Assembly: GCA_013815575.1 (NCBI GenBank)
Contig: JACDFX010000128.1
Span: forward strand, 1 to 6,083
From: Rubrobacter sp.
Lineage (GTDB): Bacteria; Actinomycetota; Rubrobacteria; Rubrobacterales; Rubrobacteraceae
Direction: 5' to 3'
DNA length: 6,083 nt
The notes below the pieces were generated by a model. It was not told the DNA's origin and made no database searches. It saw only the letters and a program-made list of their open reading frames with translations. The translations under genes and the position numbers were made by a program. Numbering within the stretch: the first letter of the stretch is position 1; the number at the start of each line of letters is the position of its first letter. Positions 1 to 6,083 of this stretch are shown in pieces.

Positions 1-1425
1 GACCTGGACTACCGCCCCGTCTTCTGGGGCGTGGCCTCCCACGAGCAGGGCGGGGAGATGTTCGTCGCCAGCGAGGAGGTTACTGAGGTCTACCGCTCCG
101 TGCTGCCGGACTGCGACCTCGTCGTGGGTACGGAGGAGGAGGTCAGGATCGCCGGCGGCTCCACGGACACCCGCGAGGCGCTCCTGAGCATCCGCGGCCT
201 CTCCGGGGCAACCATCGTGCTCAAGGTCGGGGCGATGGGGGCCATAGTCTTCCCCGGAGACATTCCGGATGACCTCGAAGACGGGGTGCGGGTGCCGGGT
301 TTCCCGGTGGAGGTGTTCAACTCCGTGGGCGCGGGCGACGCGTTCATGAGCGGGTTCCTGAGCGGCTGGCTGCGCGAGGAGCCGCTGGAAGAGTGCCTGC
401 GCCTCGGCAACGCGTGCGGCGCCATCGTCGTCTCCCGGCACGGGTGCTCCCCGGCCATGCCGACGGAGGTAGAGCTTGATTACTTCCTGTCCTTGCCGGA
501 GAAGCCGCGGCGTCTGCGGGACGACGCATGGTTGGATCACCTCCACCGCGCCACGACCCGCAACGACCCGCAAGAGCTACGGGTGCTCGCCGTGGACCAC
601 CGCTGGCAGCTCGAAGAAGCCGCCGACGAGCTCGGGGTTGACCGCGGTCGCCTGCGCGAGCTCAAGGTGCTGCTGGGTCGGGCGTTCCGGCGCGTGGCCG
701 AGAAGGACGAGGCCGCCGGCGTGCTGATAGACGACGTCTACGGGGACGAGGCGTTGGAGGAGCTAACGGGGAGCGGGGCCTGGATCTCCCGGGCCGTCGA
801 GGTGGCGAAGAGCCGTCCCGTCGAGTTCGTCGGGGGGCCAAACCTCGCCGCCACCCTGCGCGCCTGGCCCGAGGAGCACGTCGTCAAGTGCAACCTGTAC
901 ATGCACCCCGAAGACGACGCGGAGACGAGGGAAGTTCAAGAGCAGAGGGTCCTTCAACTCTACGACGCCTGCCTGGTGAACGACCGGCGGCTGCTGCTGG
1001 AGGTCCAGGCCTCGCCTGGGACGACCTACGACGGCGACAGTGTGGCGCGGTTGCTTGAGCGGTTCTACGAGATCGGGGTTCGTCCCGAGTGGTGGAAGAT
1101 ACCGCCGAACCCGGACGCCGCCGTGTGGGGCAGGATCGGGGACGTGGTACGGAAGCACGACCCTTACTGCGCGGGCTTGCTGGTCCTCGGGCAGGCGATG
1201 GAGGAGGAGACGCTCGCCGAGAGCTTCGCCGCCGCGGCCTCCGAGCCGTTGTGCCGGGGGTTCGCCATCGGGCGCTCCATCTACGGGGAGCCAGGCCGCC
1301 GCTGGCTGGCCGGCGAGACGGACGACGAGGAACTCGTCGCTTCGGTGGCCGAGAGGTACGGGCGCATGATTTCGCTCTGGCAGAGCAGGAACGAGCAACC
1401 CGCGCGGGAAGGCGCGGCGCGATGA
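1..1425 (+). CDS. iolC: 5-dehydro-2-deoxygluconokinase fused to a C-terminal DUF2090 (aldolase-like) domain, 5' partial
   Basis: The reading frame is open from the first base (DLDYRPVFW, typical of IolC just after mid-kinase), so the start lies upstream and the GTG at 31 is only an internal codon. 474 residues are visible, and roughly 165 N-terminal residues are probably missing. Residues 1 to about 155 are the end of a PfkB/ribokinase-family kinase. The second PfkB signature is at NSVGAGDAFMSGFL, with the likely catalytic base Asp113. Residues of about 165-470 match DUF2090, with landmarks LAVDHRWQL, HVVKC (Lys296), PEWWKIPP (Lys366), GFAIGRSIY and a terminal W-x-x-R. The kinase converts 5-dehydro-2-deoxy-D-gluconate plus ATP to its 6-phosphate in the cytoplasm. 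DUF2090 resembles LacD/class I aldolases, and such fusions are often annotated as also cleaving the 6-phosphate, but that activity is inferred here. The TGA stop overlaps an ATG (ATGA). The family call is secure; the aldolase role is moderate. Confidence 0.94.
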   Translation, partial: DLDYRPVFWGVASHEQGGEMFVASEEVTEVYRSVLPDCDLVVGTEEEVRIAGGSTDTREALLSIRGLSGATIVLKVGAMGAIVFPGDIPDDLEDGVRVPGFPVEVFNSVGAGDAFMSGFLSGWLREEPLEECLRLGNACGAIVVSRHGCSPAMPTEVELDYFLSLPEKPRRLRDDAWLDHLHRATTRNDPQELRVLAVDHRWQLEEAADELGVDRGRLRELKVLLGRAFRRVAEKDEAAGVLIDDVYGDEALEELTGSGAWISRAVEVAKSRPVEFVGGPNLAATLRAWPEEHVVKCNLYMHPEDDAETREVQEQRVLQLYDACLVNDRRLLLEVQASPGTTYDGDSVARLLERFYEIGVRPEWWKIPPNPDAAVWGRIGDVVRKHDPYCAGLLVLGQAMEEETLAESFAAAASEPLCRGFAIGRSIYGEPGRRWLAGETDDEELVASVAERYGRMISLWQSRNEQPAREGAAR

Positions 1426-1487
1426 CGACGCTGGTCTGGTATCGCGAATACCTGGTGTCCACAACAGTCCAACCAGAGGAGGCCTAA
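1422..1487 (+). CDS. possible 21-residue mini-ORF bridging iolC and iolG
   Basis: ATG at 1422-1424 overlaps the iolC stop as ATGA. The frame then runs 21 sense codons to TAA at 1485-1487, directly abutting the GTG start of iolG at 1488 in the same frame. The peptide begins MTTLVWYREY and ends QPEEA, and I recognise no family. A weak SD-like GGGAAGG lies at 1406-1412, 9 bases upstream. The third codon positions are less GC-biased than in the flanking genes, which argues for ordinary spacer sequence, and a short ORF in a 62-base gap can arise by chance. If translated, its likeliest role is coupling iolG translation to iolC, not making a functional protein. No homology can be judged from the sequence alone. 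Confidence 0.25.
   Translation: MTTLVWYREYLVSTTVQPEEA
1438..1452. repeat. short inverted repeat in the iolC-iolG gap
   Basis: GGTAT at 1438-1442 and ATACC at 1448-1452 form a perfect 5-base inverted repeat around CGCGA. The spacer has three copies of CTGGT (1431-1435, 1436-1440, 1452-1456), and ACCAG at 1472-1476, which overlaps the iolG SD, is complementary to them. It could be a small operator or a weak RNA hairpin affecting iolG ribosome access, but sites this short are common by chance. Confidence 0.25.
1475..1482 (+). promoter_or_regulatory. ribosome binding site of iolG
   Basis: AGAGGAGG is a near-perfect SD sequence with 5 bases between it and the GTG at 1488. It decides the iolG start despite the non-ATG codon and the N-terminal tail that this start adds before the Rossmann glycine motif. 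Confidence 0.8.
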
Positions 1488-2543
1488 GTGGAGAATGCTG
1501 AGAAGCGCGGGGGAGACGGGAGGATCCCGGTCGGCGTCGTAGGTACCGGCGGCATGGGCGGGATGCACGCCCACTGCCTGCACCGGAAGGTCGCAGGTGC
1601 GCGGGTAGCGGCCGTCTCCGACCTGGACGCCGAGCGCGCCGGGAAGGTTGCCGGGGAGTGCGGGTCCGCGGCCGTCTTCGGGGACGCGGTCGAGATGATC
1701 CGGGACGAGAGGGTCGAGGCGGTCGTAATAGCCTCCCCCGACCCCACGCACGCCGAGTTGGTGCTCGAATGCCTGCGCCTCGGGAAGCCCGTCCTGTGCG
1801 AGAAACCGCTCGCGACGAGCCCGGAGGAGGCGCTTGGGATCGTCGAGGCTGAGGTGGAGGTCGGCCGGAAGCTCGTGCAGGTCGGCTTCATGCGCCGCTA
1901 CGACCCGCAGCACGTGGACGTCAAGAAGGTGGCTGCCTCGGGCGCCATCGGGGAGCCTGTGCTCTTCAAGGGGTTGCACAGGAACGCCCAGATCCCCCCC
2001 GGTGTTGACTCCGAGTGGGTCGTCATCAACGCGGCCATCCACGACCTCGACTCGGCCCGCTGGATGCTCGACGCGGAGGTCGAGGAGGTCTTCGTCCGCG
2101 GCCTGAACACAACCAGGTCGGCCGGGGGCGAGTTCGACCTGCAACTTATACAGCTCACCTTCGCTGATGGACGCCTGGCGACGATAGAGGTCAACGTGGA
2201 CGCGCAGTTCGGCTACGAGGTCGGCGTCGAGGTCGTGGGCGTGAACGGCACGGCCCACACCGCGCCCCCGTCCGGCGCGGTCGTGCGCCTTGACCGAGCC
2301 TTCTCCCAGAACGTGGACGCCGACTGGCTGGACCGGTTCGAGCCGGCCTACACCATCGAGCTTCAGGAGTGGATAGAGTCCATAGTCGGCGGTCGGTCTC
2401 CCACGCCGGATGCCTGGGATGGCTACGCCTCGCTCGTGGTCGCCGAGGCTTGCATCGCGTCCATACGATCCGGAAACCCCGAAGGCGTGAGCGTCCCGGA
2501 GAAGCCGGCGCTCTACGAGAAGGAAGGATCGGTGGCCCGGTGA
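1488..2543 (+). CDS. iolG: inositol 2-dehydrogenase (Gfo/Idh/MocA family)
   Basis: 351 residues, normal for the family (about 340-350). It oxidises myo-inositol to scyllo-inosose with NAD+, the first pathway step, in the cytoplasm. The N-terminal Rossmann fold carries GTGGMG (residues 19-24), with an Asp at the end of the second strand (SDLD, 44-47) suited to NAD binding. CEKPL at 104-108 supplies the conserved Lys106. The C-terminal alpha/beta domain includes LHRNAQIPPGV (163-173) and IHDLDSARW (184-192), with the catalytic His185. The residue four positions before that His, usually Asp in inositol dehydrogenases (Asp172 of Bacillus subtilis IolG), is Asn181 here. About 12 polar residues precede the first beta strand, slightly long. 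The GTG start is backed by a strong SD. The stop overlaps the iolE start. The operon favours inositol dehydrogenase, but a scyllo-inositol or other cyclitol dehydrogenase cannot be excluded. Confidence 0.9.
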   Translation: MENAEKRGGDGRIPVGVVGTGGMGGMHAHCLHRKVAGARVAAVSDLDAERAGKVAGECGSAAVFGDAVEMIRDERVEAVVIASPDPTHAELVLECLRLGKPVLCEKPLATSPEEALGIVEAEVEVGRKLVQVGFMRRYDPQHVDVKKVAASGAIGEPVLFKGLHRNAQIPPGVDSEWVVINAAIHDLDSARWMLDAEVEEVFVRGLNTTRSAGGEFDLQLIQLTFADGRLATIEVNVDAQFGYEVGVEVVGVNGTAHTAPPSGAVVRLDRAFSQNVDADWLDRFEPAYTIELQEWIESIVGGRSPTPDAWDGYASLVVAEACIASIRSGNPEGVSVPEKPALYEKEGSVAR

Positions 2544-3415
2544 GTAGCGGACGCATCGCGGGTGCCCCGGTCTCCTGGGGGGTCATCGAGATCCCGGACT
2601 GGGGCTACCAGATGCCCGCCGACCGGGTGCTCAAGGAGGCCTCATCGCTCGGCCTCCCGGCCGTCGAGGCCGGCCCGGAAGGGCTGCTGCCAACGGACCC
2701 CGCCGAGGTCTCAGACCTCCTGGCTGGCTACGACCTTGGCCTCGTCGGTGGCTTCGTGCCGGCGATTCTGCATGACCCGGCCCGGCGCGAGTCGGAGCTT
2801 GCGCTCGTCGAGAGACGGGCGGAGTTTTTCGCAGCAGCAGGGGCGGACGTGGTGGTCTTGGCCGCGGTGTCCGGCTCCGAGAGCTTCGGGGAGTTGGTCG
2901 AGCTTGGTGACGGTGCCTGGAAGACGCTCTTCGAGTCCTTGAAGATGGTCGAGGAGATCTGTGCCCGGCACGGTATAGCGGTCTCGCTGCACCACCACTA
3001 CGGAACCGTGGTCGAGCGCGACGATCAGCTCAAACGCTTCCTGGAGGGTTCCGAGATGGGCCTCTGCCTGGACACCGGGCACCTCGCCATCGGAGGGAGC
3101 GACCCCGTCGAGATCGCCGAGCTAGCGGGACCCAGGGTCAACCACGTCCACCTCAAGGACGTCGATCTCGAGGTCGCCGGAAGGCTCGCCGCCAGGGAAC
3201 TCAGCTTCAAGGAGGCCGCGCAGAAGAACGCGTTCCGGCCGCTCGGTGACGGCGACGTGGACGTTGGCGGGGTCGTGGACCGGCTCGAGAGCTCCGGCTA
3301 CCGGGGATGGTACGTGCTTGAGCAGGACTCCGTGGTCGAGAGGGAGCCACAAGAGGGCGAGGGGCCAGTCGTCGAGGTGCGCAAGAGCCTCGATTACCTG
3401 AGCGAGAAGTTGTAG
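2540..3415 (+). CDS. iolE: inosose dehydratase (myo-inosose-2 dehydratase), xylose isomerase-like TIM barrel
   Basis: 291 residues from GTG at 2540, close to the usual length of about 297. It removes water from scyllo-inosose to give 3D-(3,5/4)-trihydroxycyclohexane-1,2-dione. Landmarks in order are APVSWGV (9-15), HHHYGTVVE (151-159), CLDTGHLAIGG (176-186), VNHVHLKDVD (200-209), GDGDVDV (236-242) and GWYVLEQD (256-263). Asp178, His204 and Glu261 are plausible metal ligands of the barrel. The order DTGH / HVHLKD / GDGD / GW-V-E matches IolE better than the isomerase IolI, which is the main alternative. The frame is open back to 2369, but an earlier start would overlap iolG by up to about 170 bases. 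GTG at 2540 overlaps the iolG TGA (GTGA) and sits just before the first conserved motif. AAGGAAGG at 2520-2527 is a distant SD (12 bases), so coupled re-initiation from iolG is likely. Confidence 0.9.
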   Translation: MSSGRIAGAPVSWGVIEIPDWGYQMPADRVLKEASSLGLPAVEAGPEGLLPTDPAEVSDLLAGYDLGLVGGFVPAILHDPARRESELALVERRAEFFAAAGADVVVLAAVSGSESFGELVELGDGAWKTLFESLKMVEEICARHGIAVSLHHHYGTVVERDDQLKRFLEGSEMGLCLDTGHLAIGGSDPVEIAELAGPRVNHVHLKDVDLEVAGRLAARELSFKEAAQKNAFRPLGDGDVDVGGVVDRLESSGYRGWYVLEQDSVVEREPQEGEGPVVEVRKSLDYLSEKL

Positions 3416-3421
3416 GCGGAC

Positions 3422-3446
3422 GCCGCATGTGGGAACGATATGCGGT
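3422..3446 (+). repeat. inverted repeat / RNA hairpin between iolE and iolD
   Basis: CCGCAT at 3423-3428 and ATGCGG at 3440-3445 are perfect inverted repeats. In RNA the stem extends to nine pairs (3422-3430 with 3438-3446, including two G-U pairs) around a 7-base loop, GGGAACG. It starts 6 bases after the iolE stop and ends 4 bases before the iolD SD. No T tract follows, so it is not a typical intrinsic terminator. An intercistronic stability or processing hairpin, or an operator, is possible. Confidence 0.45.
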
Positions 3447-3450
3447 CAGA

Positions 3451-3457
3451 GAGGAGG
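3451..3457 (+). promoter_or_regulatory. ribosome binding site of iolD
   Basis: GAGGAGG lies 7 bases before ATG 3465. It fixes the iolD start there instead of at the in-frame GTG at 3429, which lacks a comparable SD and lies within the upstream inverted repeat. Confidence 0.85.
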
Positions 3458-3464
3458 AAGCCCG

Positions 3465-5357
3465 ATGACGGTTCGGTTAACGATGGCCCAGGCGCTGGTT
3501 CGCTTCCTGGCGCACCAGTACGTCGAGCGCGACGGCGAGGAACAGCGCTTCTTCGCCGGCTGCTTCGGCATCTTCGGCCACGGCAACGTCGCCGGCGTCG
3601 GCCAGGCGCTGCTGCAATACGGAGACGACCTGACCTACTACCAGTCGCGCAACGAGCAGGCGATGGTACATTCGGCGACCGCCTACGCCCGCCAGAAGAA
3701 CCGCCTCCAGACCCTCGCCTGCACCTCCTCCATAGGACCGGGCGCGACGAACATGGTAACCGGGGCCGCTCTAGCGACCATCAACCGCCTGCCCGTCTTG
3801 CTGCTTCCCGGGGACGTCTTCGCTTCGCGCGGACCCGACCCCGTGCTGCAGCAATTGGAGGCGCCGCACGACGGGGACCTCACCGTCAACGACGCGTTCC
3901 GGCCAGTCTCGAAGTACTGGGACAGGATCAACCGCCCCGAGCAGATCATCCCCGCAGCCCTCGCCGCCATGCGCGTACTTACGAACCCCGCCGAGACCGG
4001 AGCCGTAACCCTCGCCCTGCCCCAGGACGTACAGGCCGAGGCCTACGACTACCCAGAGGAGTTCTTCGAGAAGCGCGTCTGGCGGGTCACGCGTCCCGTG
4101 CCCGACGCCGCCGAGCTTGAACGTGCGGCAGGGCTCATCGGTAGTTCCAAGCGGCCCATGATCGTGGCTGGCGGGGGCACGATCTACTCTGAAGCCACGG
4201 ACGCCCTTCGGGCTTTCGTCGAACGAACCGGCATCCCCGTCGGCGAGACCCAGGCGGGCAAGGGCTCGATGCCCTACGACCACCCGCTCGCCCTCGGGGC
4301 CGTGGGCGCCACGGGAAACTCCGCCGCCAACCGCGCCGCCCGCGAGGCCGACGTCGTCATCGGGGTCGGCACCCGCTGGAGCGACTTCACGACCGCCTCC
4401 AAGACCGCCTTCCAGAACCCCAACGTGCGGTTCGTCAACGTGAACGTCGCAGATCTCGACGCCGTAAAGCACGCTGGCGCCGGCCTCGTCGGAGATGCCA
4501 GGGCTACACTGGAAGCCCTCGACGTGGCCCTCGCCGGCTACGAGGTGGAGGCCGCCTACCGGGAGGAAAGCGGGAAGGCCAACGCGGAGTGGGACGCTGA
4601 GGTTCAGCGGCTCTACACGCTGGAACACGGGCCTTTGCCGGCGCAGAGCGAGGTCATAGGAACGGTCAACTCGTTCTCGGCGCCCGAAGACGTGGTGGTG
4701 TGCGCGGCGGGGTCCATGCCGGGGGACCTCCATAAACTCTGGCGGACCAGGGACCCGAAGGGTTACCACGTCGAGTACGGCTACTCGTGCATGGGGTACG
4801 AGATCGCGGGCGGCCTCGGCATAAAGATGGCCGCCCCCGAACGCGAGGTCTACGTCATGGTCGGCGACGGCTCGTACCTGATGATGAGCGCCGAGATCGT
4901 CACCTCCGTCCAGGAAGACCGCAAGCTCACCATAGTCCTCGTGGACAACTCTGGCTTCGCCTCTATCGGCGCCCTCTCCCGCTCCGTCGGAGCCCAGGGC
5001 TTCGGGACCCAGTACCGCTACCGCAAGAACGGCTCCATCGGACTGGACACGGAGGAAAGCCCCGGCGACGTGCTTCCGGTGGACCTGGCGACCAACGCCG
5101 AGAGCCTGGGGGCGCACGTCATCCGGGCGAAGAGCGTCGGCGAGCTGAAGGGCGCCCTGGCGGAGGCGAAGAATGTGGACCGGACGGTCGTCATACACAT
5201 CCCCGTGGACCGTTACGAGGGCGTGCCGGACTACGAGTCCTTTTGGGACGTGCCTGTCGCGGAGGTCTCGGAGATGGAGACCGTGAAGGCGGCGCACGAG
5301 GAGTACGCGCGGAACAGGCAATCGGAGCGCCGTTACCTGCGGGGAGGGGAGGGATAG
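3465..5357 (+). CDS. iolD: 3D-(3,5/4)-trihydroxycyclohexane-1,2-dione acylhydrolase (ThDP-dependent)
   Basis: 630 residues from ATG 3465, the normal IolD size (about 637 in Bacillus). It hydrolyses the cyclic dione to 5-deoxy-D-glucuronate, opening the inositol ring, and is related to acetolactate synthase. The N-terminal ThDP pyrimidine-binding domain includes GHGNVAG (38-44), YYQSRNEQAM (58-67) with the cofactor-activating Glu64, SIGPGATNMVTGAA (89-102) and LLLPGDVFASRGPDPVLQQ (112-130). The central domain spans about 195-370, with IVAGGGT at 233-239. The C-terminal pyrophosphate-binding domain has VEYGYSCMGYEIAGG (436-450) and the metal/ThDP motif GDG (467-469) through Asn495, a 26-residue gap as expected. 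No domain is missing or broken. It follows iolE by 49 bases, the second-longest spacer here, with its own strong SD. The iolB SD is embedded in its last codons. The identity is very secure because long blocks match IolD rather than acetolactate synthase. Confidence 0.96.
   Translation: MTVRLTMAQALVRFLAHQYVERDGEEQRFFAGCFGIFGHGNVAGVGQALLQYGDDLTYYQSRNEQAMVHSATAYARQKNRLQTLACTSSIGPGATNMVTGAALATINRLPVLLLPGDVFASRGPDPVLQQLEAPHDGDLTVNDAFRPVSKYWDRINRPEQIIPAALAAMRVLTNPAETGAVTLALPQDVQAEAYDYPEEFFEKRVWRVTRPVPDAAELERAAGLIGSSKRPMIVAGGGTIYSEATDALRAFVERTGIPVGETQAGKGSMPYDHPLALGAVGATGNSAANRAAREADVVIGVGTRWSDFTTASKTAFQNPNVRFVNVNVADLDAVKHAGAGLVGDARATLEALDVALAGYEVEAAYREESGKANAEWDAEVQRLYTLEHGPLPAQSEVIGTVNSFSAPEDVVVCAAGSMPGDLHKLWRTRDPKGYHVEYGYSCMGYEIAGGLGIKMAAPEREVYVMVGDGSYLMMSAEIVTSVQEDRKLTIVLVDNSGFASIGALSRSVGAQGFGTQYRYRKNGSIGLDTEESPGDVLPVDLATNAESLGAHVIRAKSVGELKGALAEAKNVDRTVVIHIPVDRYEGVPDYESFWDVPVAEVSEMETVKAAHEEYARNRQSERRYLRGGEG
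5346..5353 (+). promoter_or_regulatory. ribosome binding site of iolB inside the iolD 3' end
   Basis: GGGGAGGG, part of a longer purine run from 5341, lies 5 bases before GTG 5359. It also encodes the Gly-rich C-terminus of IolD (RGGEG), so iolD termination and iolB initiation are physically coupled. Confidence 0.75.
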
Positions 5358-5358
5358 C

Positions 5359-6083
5359 GTGCCGGATCTCATCGTCAAGAGCAAGAACGTACCGGACGGG
5401 GAGGGGAGCATCGTAAAGGTCACGCCCCGGTCCGCCGGGTGGGAGTACGTGGGCTTCGAGGTGCTCAGGCTCGCGGCCGGGCAGACCGTAGAACGCCGCA
5501 CGGGTGGCGAGGAGGTCTGCCTGGTCCCGATCTCCGGCACCTGCTCGGTCAATTCGGCCCTGGGCGAGTGGGAGTTCGGGGGGCGGGAGGGCCCGTTCGA
5601 CGGCCCGCCGCACGCGCTCTACCTGCCGCCCGGTGTGGACTACCGGGTGGGGGCGACGACGGGGCTGGAGCTGGCGGTCTGCTCCGCCCCGGCCGAGAGG
5701 GGAGTTGAGCCGTTCCTGGTCGGGCCGGAGGAGATCGAGGTCGAGAGGCGCGGCTCGGGGAACATGGAGCGCGAGGTGCGGCCAATCCTCATGGCGGAGA
5801 GGGAGGTCGAGCGCCTGCTGGTCGTCGAGGTCCTCACGCCGAACGGGCACTGGTCGAGCTACCCGCCGCACAAGCACGACAGGGACGCCCCGCCCGATGA
5901 GACCTACCTCGAAGAGACCTACTACCACCGGATGCGGCCCGAAAAGGGCTTCGCCGTGCAACGGGTCTACACCGCCGACCGCTCGCTGGACGAGACGCTC
6001 GCCGTCCGCGACGGGGACGTCGTGCTCGTCCCGAAAGGCTACCACCCGGTCTCCGCCCCCCCCGGCTACGATCTCTACTACCT
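5359..6083 (+). CDS. iolB: 5-deoxy-glucuronate isomerase, 3' partial
   Basis: The frame opens with GTG one base after the iolD stop and stays open to the window end: 241 full codons plus two bases. The family is usually around 270-300 residues, so some 30-60 are missing, including the LN-x-MAG-like tail. It isomerises 5-deoxy-D-glucuronate to 5-dehydro-2-deoxy-D-gluconate, the IolC substrate. The fold is a bicupin. The N-terminal half shows WEYVGFEVLRL (28-38), an ELAVCSAP block (104-111) and RRGSGNMEREV (130-140). The C-terminal cupin has WSSYPPHKHD (165-174), TYLEETYYHR (182-191), GFAVQRVYTADRSLDE (197-212) and VLVPKGYHPV (222-231). His171, His173, Glu185 or Glu186, and His229 are the likely metal ligands. 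The position before WSSYPPHKHD is His164, where I expect Asn in most relatives. The strong SD and close spacing to iolD mark it as part of the operon. The identity is very secure. Confidence 0.95.
   Translation, partial: MPDLIVKSKNVPDGEGSIVKVTPRSAGWEYVGFEVLRLAAGQTVERRTGGEEVCLVPISGTCSVNSALGEWEFGGREGPFDGPPHALYLPPGVDYRVGATTGLELAVCSAPAERGVEPFLVGPEEIEVERRGSGNMEREVRPILMAEREVERLLVVEVLTPNGHWSSYPPHKHDRDAPPDETYLEETYYHRMRPEKGFAVQRVYTADRSLDETLAVRDGDVVLVPKGYHPVSAPPGYDLYY

Noticed and set aside
31..33. GTG at 31 as the true start of the first gene
   Set aside because: Codons upstream (DLDYRPVFW) are conserved IolC sequence, and the kinase domain would otherwise lack its first half.
1281..2258. A 325-codon antisense open frame over the end of iolC and most of iolG
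   Set aside because: It lies opposite clearly conserved coding sequence, spans two genes and the spacer between them, and has no recognisable motifs.
2369..2539. Upstream extension of the iolE frame
   Set aside because: It would overlap the conserved C-terminal coding region of iolG by about 170 bases, and its translation is Arg-rich shadow sequence unlike IolE. The GTG at 2540 fits the family N-terminus.
3422..3446. Intrinsic terminator between iolE and iolD
   Set aside because: The stem is modest with two G-U pairs and no T run follows it. The downstream gene continues the same pathway.
3429..3464. Alternative GTG start of iolD giving 12 extra residues
   Set aside because: There is no good SD before it and it falls in the inverted repeat, whereas ATG 3465 has GAGGAGG at ideal spacing and matches the IolD N-terminus.
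3771..5552. A 593-codon open frame on the minus strand, antisense to iolD and the start of iolB
   Set aside because: It is a shadow frame caused by GC-rich third positions. The plus strand encodes full-length IolD and IolB with all family motifs, and the antisense product shows no recognisable domain.
1..6083. A novel defence, mobile or biosynthetic system hidden in the window
   Set aside because: All long plus-strand frames are full or edge-truncated members of the inositol catabolic pathway with consistent composition. I saw no transposase, integrase, direct-repeat array, tRNA or atypical insert.

Overview
The window is part of one co-directional operon for myo-inositol catabolism (iol). 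All genes are on the + strand in the order iolC (5' end cut off) - iolG - iolE - iolD - iolB (3' end cut off). The DNA is strongly GC-rich with GC-biased third codon positions, most starts are GTG, and AGG (Arg) and ATA (Ile) codons appear beside the GC-rich ones. This fits a high-GC actinobacterium. A Rubrobacter-like lineage is my best guess from overall impression only, as no marker gene is present.

Layout. Bases 1-1425 hold the 3' part of a fused IolC, a PfkB sugar kinase joined to a DUF2090 (aldolase-like) domain. Bases 1422-1487 hold a possible 21-codon ORF that starts inside the iolC stop and ends directly against the next start. Bases 1488-2543 are iolG (inositol 2-dehydrogenase). Bases 2540-3415 are iolE (inosose dehydratase), whose GTG start overlaps the iolG stop. 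Bases 3416-3464 are a short spacer with an inverted repeat and a strong Shine-Dalgarno (SD) sequence. Bases 3465-5357 are iolD (ThDP-dependent ring-opening hydrolase). Bases 5359-6083 are iolB (5-deoxy-glucuronate isomerase), which runs off the window. There is no gene-free stretch over 300 bases, and I see no RNA gene, mobile element, CRISPR array, convincing promoter or terminator.

How the genes work together, from established knowledge of the pathway: IolG oxidises myo-inositol to 2-keto-myo-inositol (scyllo-inosose). IolE dehydrates this to 3D-(3,5/4)-trihydroxycyclohexane-1,2-dione. IolD hydrolyses the ring to 5-deoxy-D-glucuronate. IolB isomerises that to 5-dehydro-2-deoxy-D-gluconate (DKG), and the IolC kinase domain phosphorylates it to DKG 6-phosphate. 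The next step, aldol cleavage to DHAP and malonate semialdehyde, is done by IolJ in Bacillus. Here the DUF2090 half of IolC may do it (inference). IolA, a transporter and a regulator are not in the window.

The window is mostly a recognisable pathway, and I found no convincing undescribed system. The points worth a second look are small: Asn where inositol dehydrogenases usually have a catalytic Asp in IolG, the iolC-iolG junction with its mini-ORF and inverted repeat, the hairpin ahead of iolD, and the kinase/aldolase-like fusion.
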